From contig JAUFSD010000007.1 in assembly GCA_033030425.1 (NCBI GenBank), forward strand, positions 930,001 through 994,000: a stretch of 64,000 nucleotides of DNA, read 5' to 3'. The position numbers and the translations under genes are program-made. The notes below the pieces were generated by a model, which was given only the letters and a program-made list of their open reading frames with translations, was not told where the DNA came from and did not search any database. Below, piece after piece: positions 20,556 through 34,399 of the stretch (positions are counted from its first letter, which is position 1; every line of letters starts with the position of its first letter). The stretch is from Verpa conica (Eukaryota > Ascomycota > Pezizomycetes > Pezizales > Morchellaceae).

Positions 20556-21885
20556 TTAAAATGTGCTCCAGCTCCAGTCCCTGGGGACGCTGCCAACATA
20601 ACTCCCCACCTTTGCGCCAAGCCCACTCTCGATCCCCCCTCGGTGACACCCGATACCTTTAATTCCAACGATTGGGCTGCTAGGGTGGTGATTATTGCTG
20701 AGAGTAGAGCTGCTACTAGTGCTAGAGCTCAGAGAGTCTGATCTCTTCGCGGCGAGAACACGTCTGTAATCGCTGTGACAGCTATCACAAGCCTTGGAGG
20801 GATATCCTTGAGAGTGGAAGCGAGCACTCCTGCTCAACGGGATGATGTGACCGACATGTTCATAGCAGAAGATATTTCCGCAGCTGATAAGAGATGCCAA
20901 TTTAAAATTAGTACATATGAAAATGGCTGTTTAAAAAAACATTGGACGAAGTGAGACCTTTTTATTATGAAGACCTTCCAAAACTGGAAGGCATCATAAA
21001 AAACATGAAAGGATGGAAGAAGAGAATAAAATAAAAGACAGAGTAGAGTAGAGCTTACCGACGGCAATGATGCTTTCTATGATAGATTGTGAACCTTCTT
21101 ACACACATTGGTGCATCACAAGTTTCTGCTTCGGCATCAGGCTGTAAAAGCACGCGACGTTTGTCAGCAATCGCGACACGCAAAGACATCAGAAATACGC
21201 AAAACTAGGGGCTAATAACGTAAGAAAAACAAAGTGATGCGAACAAGATCTGCCCCTCCATTGGATAGATATAATAGCATCAAAGCAACATAAAACCCCC
21301 GGACCGCCACCACCCAACAACCTTGATGGATAAACGGGGGCCCTCGTTTTTTTAGTCCATGCACAATGCGACCGTGGGTTACATGATTGGAGCAGAGATA
21401 AAACTTGTGTGGTGGGTGCCTAACAACCAAAAAAATATAGAGATGATAAATACCTTCCAGTGTCCTCTATCCGGCTCAGCCGTAACTTGTACATCGTCAT
21501 CCTCGATTTCTCCTAAATCTGCAACATTATACCCAGCATTCCCGTAACCGAAATTTCGGAAATCGACACCAGTCTTGTACTCAACATCACCAACAAAGTC
21601 CTCATTTAACGATGCGGCTGAGCTGGCTGGTGGAGTCAACGAATCTCCTCTCGCTGCCCTGATCGGGCGCTCGATCGAGCGGAGAACAGCAGGTCGGTAA
21701 AGAGGAACCTTTGGAGGATGAAGCTGACGGCATGGCGCTGGTACATGAGGAGTTAACAGTGAGTTTGGCGAAGTGTTGAATTGAGAGGTGTGCATCGCTT
21801 GTTGAGATGGGGGAGGAGAGGTGTTGTTGCTGCTAGTATACTGGGCGAAGCGGGGCTGTTGCTGCGAGGGTGATGTGAAAGGCAT
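20556..21885 (-). CDS. FYVE-type zinc-finger protein
   Basis: Three exons, 21885-21454, 21141-21059 and 20883-20556, give 280 residues in phase. The first 140 residues are Gln/Pro/Ser-rich and disordered. Residues 142-215 form a FYVE-like finger: GHWKPD, a first cysteine pair at 152/157, then HRKHHCRRCG with ligands at 170 and 173, IFCYEH, and a last pair in ACDSC. The RKHHCRRCG patch is the phosphatidylinositol-3-phosphate contact in FYVE domains (family knowledge), so endosome or vacuole membrane binding is likely. The first pair is spaced C-x4-C instead of C-x2-C. A Ser-rich stretch follows, and the C-terminus SVPRDWSWSTF looks like a conserved tail motif. I chose the ATG at 21885; an in-frame ATG far upstream (22171) would add a low-complexity leader. 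Confidence 0.85.
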
Positions 21886-24800
21886 GATTAGAGTGATGGC
21901 TGATGAAGAATAAGTGACTCTGATTATCTGATTGCTAATGTTGGTGGCAGTGGTAGTGGCGATTAACAAAGTGTATGAGTGCGGTAGTTGGAAGGTGTTG
22001 GGTGCAAATTGTTCTCTGTGGTTGCTGGAGGGCGAAAGGGGGACTGGCGGGGGGGGGAGGGTGGATAGAAAGGGACTAACAGCGCGGGTGAACTTGACGT
22101 TAGCGGTTCTGTCCTTCTCAACGCACGCGACACGAATTGGAAGGAGAGTTGCCAATTCCAAAAGCAGCTGCAATCAGTCTGCAATGCAGGTTGAAGTGTC
22201 CTTTACAATACCTTTTCTGTAGCCTTTCTATGTGTCGCTGGCCGTGGGATAGGTTGATGTTTAGAGGAAATTAAATTAGCTGTTCCAAGTGCGCGTGCGG
22301 TGCAGCTCTTTGTCTCTAAGTTGAGTCTTCGAGAAGTGGTTCAAAGCATTGAATCCGAGACAACGGGTGACGGGTGCCCGGGTATGTAAGATACGAGTCG
22401 CCGGAGAGATGGACTCAGACTCTAACCCAGGGAAAAATCAAAGAAAAAAACAAAAAAAATGTTGAGAACGGTCAGGTTCCGAAGAGATGTATTATTATTG
22501 TTTCTTCTAGGGGGGGGGGTGTGGGAGCGATATCGCTATCGATAGAGAGTAATCCTGTTGCGCGGAGTACCGACAGGTAGGCAGAGTAGCGGATAAGTCG
22601 AGTCAGGTATGCAGTTAAGTTAGGTTTATGGATAATGGATACCGTTTCCCTTGTGTCGGAGGGCAGGCAAGCGGTAGGCAGGTAGGCAAGCAAGCAAGCA
22701 GCAGCAGCAACAGCAACAGGCTAGTTAGTGGTAGGGGACAGTCAAAGGGTGATTGCGGAAGCAAAGTGAAATGAGCGATCAAGTCCGACTCTCTGGCTCT
22801 CTCTGGCTGGGAGGAATCAAAGGGAGTTTTCTAAAAAGGCCTTTCGCCGCCTCTACTCTGGAAGGAAGCCCCCCCAGAGATAAGCAGCACACTGGCGGGC
22901 ACCAGCAGGCTAACTGCCGGAATTCTCACACGAGATGGTCATTAAACTAGCCTGATAAAGCAAAGGGCCAGAGATAAGAGGTCCAAATCAGCCAATGAGC
23001 CACACTCTGTCTCTAATCAGCGTTTCCGGCGGCACTCCGCGAGACAGACGTTTCGATGAAGTCAGCCTGCTGGCTGGGCTGGCTGGCTGGCACACACCGG
23101 TTGAACGCAGCTTCAGTGTGTGGCCCACACATTCCCACCCAGCTATGATGAAACACATCGTGAGATCGACGCGTGGGTGGGTAGGTGGTCGGCTTTGGAT
23201 GCCAGAGTCGTATATTTCGTGGAGGTTTATTTTGACACAAGTTTCTTACTTGTCTCTTTCCAATTTTAGACCCTTCCGAGATCTGAGATATATGTGTGTA
23301 CAAATAACTTGTACATACCCGATACACTTCGCCCTCGTGATGCTCACGCTATAAAGCCGATGGTAACCCCCCCCGCCCCCCCGCTGTTGGTCACCGTTGT
23401 TGCGTAAACTTCAAAACCTCCTCACAACTCGCATAAACTAAATTCACGAGAGCGCTCCTCCAACCCTTACCGGGCAAAAGGAGGGTGCGGAAGATTCCTT
23501 TTCCGATCACTCGGCAGGCCGGCCCGCAGCCACTGGGTAATTTCGGGTGCCGATGCGGTCAGCATGGGTCATCCTCATGGTCTATCACTCGGGATTCCCA
23601 GTCGGCATTTGACGCCTCAGTATTATCCGGGCCTGAGCAGTCTGTTTTAACATATAACTTCCCCCGATCACCGATCTTAAAGGTGTAAATAATACATATA
23701 AACATGATCAGCCCCCCTCCCGAAAAAAAGTACCGCTGCCTCCCTTGATGATCTCCAAGGGTATCTTAACGGGCACTATTAAAGGATGTACCCCGGTCAT
23801 CTCAATGATCATCTCTGCTGTGCACTGTCGTCAAAGAGGGAGAAATTGCAAGCCCCGTCCACAATGAGACACCCGCAGCAGCTCGAAACAATATGTTCTG
23901 CATAATAACGTCGGCTCGGTAGCGGCCCGTTGAATATTTAATTGATAACTCTACCCCTATTATCAATCTTTTCGTCAATTACGGTCTGTACAGCCGGTAG
24001 CAGCGGCTGGCGCGACTGTCGGACCCAATGTTAAATGTTAAATATCAGTACCCAGCGTAATTGATCATCTTATGAATACTGCTAGAGGGATTGTGGAACT
24101 CTGATTAATGATGTTTTCCCCACAAAAGCGCTCTAGTTACACATATATTTCTTTTGCCTTTAGCGACTCTGGAAGCGATCAGATTCTAGACAATCTGCCG
24201 GTAGTCAGTAAGAGAAAAACTAAATATACCAGCTTGAACAGGTTAGAAGTTAGGCATCAAGTGGAACCCCTAAGGGTCTCCGCGGGGTTAAACAGCAGAG
24301 TAACTCATGGCGAGCAAAAACATTCACATGTGAAACCCCTAGAAGGTTTAGCCGGGAGACGGTGAAGAGGGTTGAAGGAAGAACGTCAGCCTGGATCGCC
24401 ATACCGGCCAACTCCTAAGTGTTTTGCGGGCTTCAGAGCTGCGGCATGAAACATTCCTAAACTTTTGCGCAAAACTTCTATACTGGCTTCTAGACCATTA
24501 TTGTCTTGGCATGTTCTGCACCCACGCGACACATGGATAGAATAAGTCCCCCTTACCAGTTCTTTGCCACTTGCGCCTTTTTTTCCCTTTCTTTCCTTCT
24601 TTGCTGCAGGAGTGGATTGTTAAGATCTCGGCTGTGTGCGCCCGATGTTTGTCTATAACTATATGTAATGTTTCTTTTTAATACCGGCGGGTCCCTTGCT
24701 GCTCGCGAGACAATGCGGAGTGAGTTTATAAATCAAAAAGCGTTGAGGAAGGAGATGCGTCGGTTCACCCCGCCTAATATTCTGTAATCCCCCAGCCATC

Positions 24801-26622
24801 CCGTGATATATACATTGGGGTTAGGGGTTTCCTACCGCAGGGAAAATCTTGCCCAAGGAGCTGAGAGATGGCTTTCAAATAACACCTCGTGGGGATCAGC
24901 GCGTATCGCAACAGCACTTTGCAAGTGCAGATTCTGCAGGCTAGAAGCGGGGACGGGGAGAGAAAAACAGGGAAATAAAAAGGAGATCGAGAAAAAACAC
25001 ACAGTGGAGAGCGGTGTGCAATACAATGGCTTGGGTTGATTTACAATGCGGCGACAAGTGCTCATATTGATTTTTTCCAGCAAGCTCAATTCAGAGTTTC
25101 AACTTATCTCTCCCCCCCATGCTACTGTAGATAAACCTATGCGACTCCCACTCCCTCTGCAAGACGACCCAATCGTCAAAGTGGGGGGAGAAACGACGCT
25201 ATCGTCACTAACATTAACTTTGAAATCGGCTCAATTGTTGACAGAAGCATGGACTACAAGAGGCGAAAGGCAAGAAAAAAAACTCTGGACTCCTGAGAGA
25301 TCTGTTCATGCATCCAAGCGACACGCCCATCCCTAGCCGGCCCACCCCTGAAGATACGAGAGTCGATTCCAGTCTAGTGGGTTCACGACTAAGCACGCAA
25401 GGATCATCAGAAACCCCCATATTTGGGCCTGTGCGATGAGTGTGTGGGCACCCTGAACTTTATTTCACAAACAGATTCTGTTTCCCCACGTGTGTCACGG
25501 GGGATTCACAGAGCATTTTTTCCCCTCCCGCTGATGATGTTGGATGGTAAATAGGACAAGATGCATCCAGCGTTTTTTTTTCTTTCTTTCACGCTTGGCT
25601 TCCTGATCGATTCTTGCAGGAATCGAGTCGGGGAGAGAGGGAGATTTGTTTAGGGCTAATCTTTTGTTTGTTGATTAATCATCATCATCGTCATTGTTCT
25701 GATGGCCGGAATCGCTCTTTCGAATGAGAGTCGTTTCCAGGTTGCCGGGTAAAGGAACCTTCTGACTCTCTACGCATTGTGTACTACCCAGCTGCAAACG
25801 TTTCCCACCTAAAACCCTCTGGCTGTTCTGTATCTAGCTCACACCAAGTTGGACGAGTACAAAGTACATATACAAAGGCGTTATATGAGACTTAGCACAC
25901 ATAGGGCACGCTCCTGTGAGTGGAGGCGAGGATATGGTGGCGCTCGCTCAGTATTTGCACTTGGGTCTCCACCCGGAGAGCCCGCCGGCGGCTGCTTCCA
26001 GCGTGAGATCATTCTTTGAGGTGAGTTTTGGGATGGGCGATGGAGCTCAGTAGAGTTGCAGAACACTACGTATGTCAACCAGATACCCAATTTAGCCCTA
26101 ACGAGATGTCTAATGATGCGAAGATGGGTAATCATTGCGGAGGCGGGAAACGCCGCGGACCTGGCTGGCGGATTATGGGTGCTCTGGAGGTACAAGCACC
26201 CCGTAAGCTCGTCTCGCGGTCTGGGCGGCTGTGGAGATGGATCCTTACGCCCAAAGAGCGAGAACAGTAAGAAAGAATCAAAGCCGAAACACCATGATTC
26301 AGACGATGGCCGAATGAAAAATCTAGGCCGAATACCCTGTTTTGGAGCATATCCCGGTACATATTGACACGCAGACCTGCTTTGCGTTACAATCTGGAAA
26401 TCAAGCCTCAAGCTAAGACGACCCGTCTTTTGTTTGCGGTCTCCCCCACCAGGTCCTTTGAGAAAGTTTTCTCCTTCTTCCCTGGGTTTCCCTTCCACAC
26501 CTGCACCTTTAAACCTATCCGCATATACGCATAAAAATCTACGGACCATCGATTCCACCCTCCCCCGATCCCAGATCGCCAGCCGCTGACCGACAGCATA
26601 TGAGAGAAACGTGGTCGCACAA
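21886..26622. other. Long intergenic region between divergent FYVE and histidine-kinase genes
   Basis: About 4.7 kb. The proximal 1.3 kb (21900-23200) is GC-rich with CT tracts, a G run at about 22511-22519, a GCAAGCAAGCAAGCAGCAGCAG microsatellite near 22685-22710 and GGCTGGCTGG repeats near 23075-23090, consistent with a promoter and 5' UTR. 23300-25500 holds C runs (23368-23382) and no gene. 25881-26672 carries a long minus-strand frame, listed separately. Confidence 0.45.
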
Positions 26623-26672
26623 ATGACGGTTCCTGCTTCTTCTATGCCGCTACCGAAGCCCTTACCTGGCAT
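25881..26672 (-). other. Unassigned 263-codon open frame overlapping the start of the histidine-kinase gene
   Basis: An uninterrupted minus-strand frame of 263 codons starts inside, and antisense to, the first exon of the histidine-kinase gene (26623-26720). That length is more than I expect by chance in sequence of this base composition. However, the translation has no family motif, is patchy in composition, and the plus strand is also open here in places. It could be a real divergent gene, an overlapping antisense frame in a 5' UTR, or coincidence. No homology is recognised. Confidence 0.18.
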
Positions 26673-29600
26673 AGATCACGGAGGTCCTAGAGATATTAGG
26701 CGCACCAGAGAGCTTTACAAGTCGGTTTGCCTTATTCCGTAGTACCTTAAGCTTGCTTGTAGTTATAGACTCAACACTAACTATTGTACTTATTCAAGAT
26801 ACTATCAGCCACCTGCACCTAATGGATCGATCAGTACCTCTACAGAAAATAGTAGTCTCCTATCTTCACCAGACCCGGCCCTATCGTCCTTTGCGCTCTT
26901 GACGGCAAACCTTCTATCATGTAGACGTTCTATGATCTCGCTCATTGACCAGGAGAGAATATATATTATTGCCGAGTCTACGCGCACTATGTCGGTTACT
27001 TATCCACATACTCATGAGCCAGGGGATGATTTATGGTTAGGTGGTTGCATTGACATACCAAGGGAAGGAGGGTTGTGCGAAAGGACGGTTTCATTACTGG
27101 CACCTGATAAACTCATCGGGGATAGCATGTTGCTCTTTGAAGTTCCAGATCTCAGTCGGGAGCCAGCATATCAGCATGAAGAGTACGTGACGAGTTGGCC
27201 TAGCTTGAGGTATTATGCTGGCGTACCACTTCGGACCAGAAGTGGTTATTCTATCGGTAGCTTGTGTGTGATCGACGATCGAGCACGACCAGACGGGCTT
27301 ATTGAGAAAGATAAATTGACGTTGGGAAAAATGGCAGAGACTGTCATGAGTCATCTTGAAAGAGTTCAGGCAGAGCGTGATATGAAGAGAGGAAGGAATA
27401 TGGAGTTGGGGATTTCGACATTTTTAGCAGGGAACTTTCAGAGTGAGCGCATAGAGTTTGATGATAACGACGAGGTGGTAGATGAAATCAGCAATGTGGA
27501 AAGGTCTCGGGAGAAAAGGAGCATGGAAGCTGAAAGGTTGAGATGGGTTGATCAGATAGGGAAGCAGGACCAACAAAAACATACGGAAGGGATAAAGATT
27601 GAGGAAGAGGAAGAGGGGGAGGTCAAAACGGTGAGAGAGCCACTACAGCTTATAGATAAATCTAGGCGGAGGAAGGAATCAGATCCGTTTGCACGCGATT
27701 TCGCAACCGACTTGCACCGGACTTCTATGGTACCGCCAGAAGATGCATGGACTGGGGGTAGCAATATCGGGTTGGCTAATGTAAAGGCATCGCAATTGCC
27801 ATTGTCTTTCCCACCCCAGCACTCAGAGGATTTTGCTTCTGCCTTACACCCTCCTATCTACACTGGTCCATTAAATATCCCAGATCTTTCACGAAAATGC
27901 AGCTATTCCTCATTAAAATCGGGAAAGAGTGCAATGGGGACTAGACTCTCTGGATCGGCCACTTCTGTATCTTCACTGAGCGCCACCGTTCCCCCCTCAT
28001 CACCATCAGATTCCCTTTTTCAGGACTCAGACTCAGTCGGCCATTGCTCGGCTGCCACAACACCCACAGGGCAGCTTCAACCCCCATCCCCTGATATCAA
28101 TAGTTCCTTTCGCTCTACCTTTGCCCGGGCAGCAGTTTTGATAAGGAAGTCTATCGAGGTTGATGGTGTTGTTTTCGTAGATGCCGACCTAGAAGATACA
28201 TATGATGTCGACAGCTGTATGAACACACCACAAACCACTCCGCCACAACCATTTTTCGATGACTTCGTAAAGCATCCACAAAGGCCAAAGAAATATCGTC
28301 GAAGATCTGGGATTCTTGGTTTTGCGACTAAATCGGGGTCTTCTTGCTCGAATCCCTTTAATAGCGACAGTTTATTGTGCCGGCGGGGCAGCGAGTTGGA
28401 AAGAAGCCTTGGTTTTGATATCGGCGAGATTGACGAGTCTTTCTTGCGCTCCATGGCACATCGTTGGCCTCATGGTCATATCTATTCATGTACTCAACCC
28501 AAACCTCGTGAGGGAGATATAAAATCGGAGAAAGATTTTGAGTTCGACATAGATTCCGAGTCATCACCTCTGGAGAGAAGGGACAGGAAGGAGACAGATA
28601 CTCTAAAGCGCTTCTTGCCTGGAGGTACGAATGCTGTCTGTATGCCCTTGTATGACTTTTCCGGGAAGCTTTTTGCTATGGGCTTTGCATGGAGTACTTC
28701 CAAGACGAGAGTGTTTTGTGAAGAAGTTGAGAAGAATTATATGGCGGCGTTTGGAAACAGCATTATGGCAGAGGTTGGACGACTGCATTGCGTTAGTGGT
28801 AAGTTCGGGTTTCCTTCTGTTAAGTAAAAGGATTGTTAATAAAGGTGATATTATAGCGGATAAGGCGAAGGGTGACTTTATCTCTTCAGTCTCGCATGAA
28901 CTTCGGTCACCTCTACATGGGATCCTTGCAAGTGCTGAGTTTCTAGCGGATACGGACCTCGACAGCTTCCAGAGGAGTTTTGTTGATACCATTGAAAGTT
29001 GTGGGCGTACACTTCTTGACACGATCAATCACGTACTAGACTTTTCGAAATTGAATACCTTCGGGAACAAATGGACTGTAACTAGGTCTTCTACCAAGAA
29101 GGAGAGTATAGTACGAAGGATGAGCCGACAACGTGGGCGATCTGCTTCCGTGATTTACGACAGCCCTGAAAGCTTCAAGGAAGACGAAGAGTCGAAACAG
29201 AAACGCCTAAATATCCAAAATCTATCAGCACCCGCGAATGATGTTGTTCACTTGACCGCAGAAACCGACTTGAGCGCAATTCTAGAGGAAGTGACAGAAG
29301 GTGTATTTGCAGGTTACGAGTTTAGGGGCATAAGTACACCTGGAATTATGGAGGTTGTAGGAACCGCGAAACTTGGCACAGGTGGAAAGCCGGTCTCTGG
29401 GACGAAGAACAATATTACGGTCATCATCGATATCGACAAACGTGAGGATGGGTGGATATTTGAAACACAGCCTGGCGCTTTAAGGAGGATTTTGCTAAAT
29501 TTGGGTGGAAATGCGATTAAGTACACAGACTCGGGCTGGGTTAGGATTAGGATGGGGGCAGAGGATTTGCCGAATGAGGGTGGCGAGGAAGAGAAATCGC

Positions 29601-31104
29601 TTGTTACTTTGACTTTTACGGACTCCGGGAAGGGCATCAGCAGGGAGTTTCTGAAGACACGCTTATTTACACCTTTTAGTCAAGAGAATCCACTGGTCAG
29701 TGGAACAGGATTGGGCATGAGTATTGTCAGACAGATTGTTGAGATGCTTGGCGGAGAGATTAATGTGAAGAGTCAGCCTGGCAAGGGAACAGAGGTGACT
29801 GTTAGCTTGGTATTGAAGCGATGTCCAAAGGCAAAGCTGGGTCAAGTGTTGGAAAGGAAAGAAATCGATGGGCAAGATGCTGAGGTTATGGAGATTAGAC
29901 AGAGAACTCAGGGAAAGAAGGTTTCTCTTGTTGGTTTTGAATTCTCACCCCCAGAATCCGAGGCCCAAATCCGAGCAACGTCATACCTAAGGGGTTCACT
30001 TGAAACCTACATCACGAAGTGGTTTGGCATGGAGCTAGTTTCAAACCCTTTATCTTGCCTAGACGATGGAGTAGACTTTGTCATTACACATGAAGGGGCC
30101 GCGGTAAACGCGCATCTGTCACGCGCTAAGGAAGACGGCAAAAAAATGCCCGGGCAAACTGGAGGAACCCCGCTGATTGTTATCTGCTCAAACGCTGCAA
30201 GGCACGAAATTTATCAGCCCTTGAAATCAGTCGAAAACAGGGGTATTACAGGCTTTGTGTCAAAACCATGTGGACCTATGAAGCTTGCAAGGGCTCTTGC
30301 ATCCTGTCTCGATAAAATAGAATCAGGCTCGAATGTTGATGTGGTAGTAGAAGTTAATTCTATCAAAGATGTGCATGTTTCTCACTCACGTCCCTGTGAG
30401 GATAAGAGCCTGTCAACCCCACTATCAACCAAGCCGACAGAAGCTGCAGTCACACCGAAAGCTAAAGTCGCCCCCCCTCGTCCTAAGAGGAGATCTACCG
30501 AGGTGGTTCTAACTAAGGATTCCCTGACTATGGATGTTCCGGTTACTGTAGCACCAACTACACCTGTGTGTCGAGATAACAGCCCAATCACGCGATGGAA
30601 ACGAGAAGTCGAACGAATATCCTCCCTAGGCTTAACTGAAGGAGATAAAAAACTTCCCACTACCCTGATTGTGGAGGATAATCCAGTCAATTTGATGCTG
30701 TTGGCAACATTCCTAAAGAAGAAAGGCTATCCGTTCGAAAAAGCCATGAACGGACTCGAAGCTTTTCAGGCTGTCGAGAAAAGGCCTGAAGGTTTCGATA
30801 TCATTCTCATGGGTACGTTTCCTCCTCTGCTTTCTGCTTTCTGCTTTCTGAATACTAACAATATTGGGAAATAGATTTGCAAATGCCAGTAATGTCGGGT
30901 ATCGAATCCACTCGTGCTATACGAAGATTGGAACGGCAGCGACGACGGAAGGGAAGCTTGATCATTGCGCTTACCGGGTTAGCGACAGCGAATGATCAAG
31001 TCGAGGCTTTCGAGGGTGGGATAGATTTGTTTATGGTGAAGCCAGTTTCCTTCAAACATTTAGAAAAAACACTACAGGAGTTCAAACTGGAGGATCAAGA
31101 CTAG
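26623..31104 (+). CDS. Hybrid histidine kinase: GAF - HisKA - HATPase - receiver
   Basis: Exons 26623-26720, 26799-28798, 28845-30812 and 30875-31104 join in phase to 1431 residues. A short RRTRELYKYYQPP segment leads to a GAF-like domain (about 60-190, with WPSLRYYAGVPL and GSLCVID). A long Ser/Pro/acid-rich linker follows, then a second ordered segment around 560-690. The HisKA H-box SHELRSPLHG has its phospho-acceptor His at about 717. The ATPase N-box is NLGGNAIKYT, with G1 DSGKGIS and G2 GTGLGMSI, all intact. The receiver (about 1300-1431) has EDN, the phospho-acceptor Asp of LMDLQMP at 1356 and the lysine of MVKPV. The gene should signal by His-Asp relay to an HPt protein and a MAPK or regulator (family knowledge). 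It has no transmembrane segment, so it is likely cytosolic. The last intron cuts through the acceptor-Asp codon. The start ATG is inferred from the first in-frame ATG after a stop. Confidence 0.92.
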
Positions 31105-33289
31105 AAGTCGGTGTGGAGTTAGGCGATCATGTTTCTTGTGGGTTTTAGGGGTTATCCTCTTGTCCTTTTCTTTTTTTCCCCTCCCCTTATTTTTTTTTGT
31201 TAGGTTCAATGTTTCTTATTATATCATTGGGTTTACTATGGTGTGGTCTTTTTCAACGTGGTTTGTACTATGTTCTGTGGGGGGGACTTAGGAGTTTTTT
31301 TGCTGTGATATATAATAAGTGGTTTACTAAGGGGCACGCATGATGCGTTATGTACGGTAGCTGGTCGACTGAGACATTAGAACAATAACAACCAACTTTG
31401 TCTGGACTAGTTTTGACATGATATAGGCATATTGAGATAATCGTAGGGTTTGGTGTATGCTGTGTAAAGTAAGACATCTGGGGAAATATTTACCTGCTGT
31501 TGCTTGATGCAAGGGATCTGCGGTACCTGGCATAAATTTTGCAGAGGGGGTACTAGTACTTGGCCTGATCTTGGGGCAGGTTATGAGGGTTGTATTCAAA
31601 GAACTTTAAAGGTCACCCCGGAGATTAATATCCAAACCCAGGAGAGGGCCACGGGGGAGAGGAAGCCAAGAAGCAGCCGGATTTCAACAAAAAAAAAAAT
31701 CAATTAATTTATCCTCTTCATTATACATTTAGAATGTCGTCTAGAATATTAGCTAAATTACTCCACCCCAAATGACAGTAAAATTCCCCTTTATAGGCTA
31801 GTATTACCGGGTACTTGAACCTAAACTATAAGCGCAAAGACTAGGGGTTAATATACTAACAAATTGGGAGGCCTATTTCCCATAAATGGGTACGCTGTGT
31901 GAAGCATTTTCTAGAGAACGATAGGTTTTAGTGTGATTCTAAAAATTATGAGGTACCGAGCTGTAGCCTGAAATCATTGACCCCCCCTTTAGCTAGAGAT
32001 TTGGGATGCCCTCCTTTTCATTCCGGTCGTTCATAGTATGTCACTCATTCCATTGATATGGATCAATGATTAGGTATTAAACGACCTAAAAGCGTTGAAT
32101 ACCCCTCTTTTAAAGATATGAAATGCTCAATACTGCAAGGGCGAGGCATTTGATGGCAACCCGGCCAGCCGCATTAGGAGGGTATAGAAGTATGTGTATA
32201 ATACGACTTTTTAAGCGAGCCGTAAGCTTAAGTGTCGATTTTTCTAGAATTGTATATTAAGCACCATGTACTTCGCCATTTAAGTACGCCTGGTTCTCTG
32301 CTATTCTGTTAACGCTGATGAGCGGTTTCAGAGCTTGATTCGTATGTGAGCGAACCGCTATCACGACAAAGAGCGGGAGGTACCTTCTAGATAAGTCACA
32401 ATCAGAGCATTTCTGCCAAGGTCGCCGACGTGAATAAACAAGCACCGCACCCGTTATTTAGAGATCCCCGTAATATTGTATTATGTATGTAGCCTCCCTT
32501 GCGCGTTTGAGCTCTGGGAGTGGGGGCCTGCATTTGTGCGCCCACACGGTCGGCTATCGGCACCAAAGAGTCCCAAGAGCTTGGCTCAAAACTCTGTACT
32601 TTAGATGCCACCCTTACATGGCAGATCATTACACAGGATATATGATTCTCGGCGGGACCACAATTAAACTACAAGTTGAAAGCACTCGCCAAGCCCATAA
32701 TAGGCGAGTGAGAGTTCATGACAAGAGCGGCATTTAGGTTCGGCTCATCTCATATCTTGGCGGAATTAGGTATAGAAATTCCCGAGACAGTGTGAGATCG
32801 TTTAGAACATAGCTATCGGAGATAAACGAGGAGCGCAGAAGCCCGAAGCGCGGTATACTCCTGGATTCTGTCTTGCTTTAGATTACGTTATATACGATGT
32901 ACTTTAGCCTGAATTGTAAAGACCGAACGTACAGCTCGGTGCCGCGGTTGGGTCTAAATAAATTTGTAAGGACTGGCCAGTTCCTTCGGTTGATATCAAC
33001 CCCGCAGTTTATGGTTGTCCCAAGATTGTCAATTTATCTTTGGGCAGTAAATTTAGGCCTAATTGTGCACACATGCGTGGGGGGGAGTCTAAAGTATTCG
33101 TGCTCAAATCTTTAGAAAAATTGTACGTAGCGCGTGCGTAGAAGTGCGGGGGAACCCTGGGTTTAGAATTTAGGATTACTCGGGGTTAGAAGTGTGTATC
33201 ATGTTTCCGTCATTGATAGCCTGATCACTGTGTTTCCTCTAATACAGACCATTCAAGAGACACAGGGGCTTCCAACAAAGTACACCGAA
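31105..33289. other. Intergenic spacer
   Basis: AT-rich and without a supported gene. It holds the 3' flank of the histidine kinase (T-rich) and the 5' region of the SDR gene. A CTCTAATACAG acceptor-like site at 33238-33248 suggests a 5' UTR intron for the SDR. Confidence 0.45.
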
Positions 33290-34399
<1,110 letters not shown>

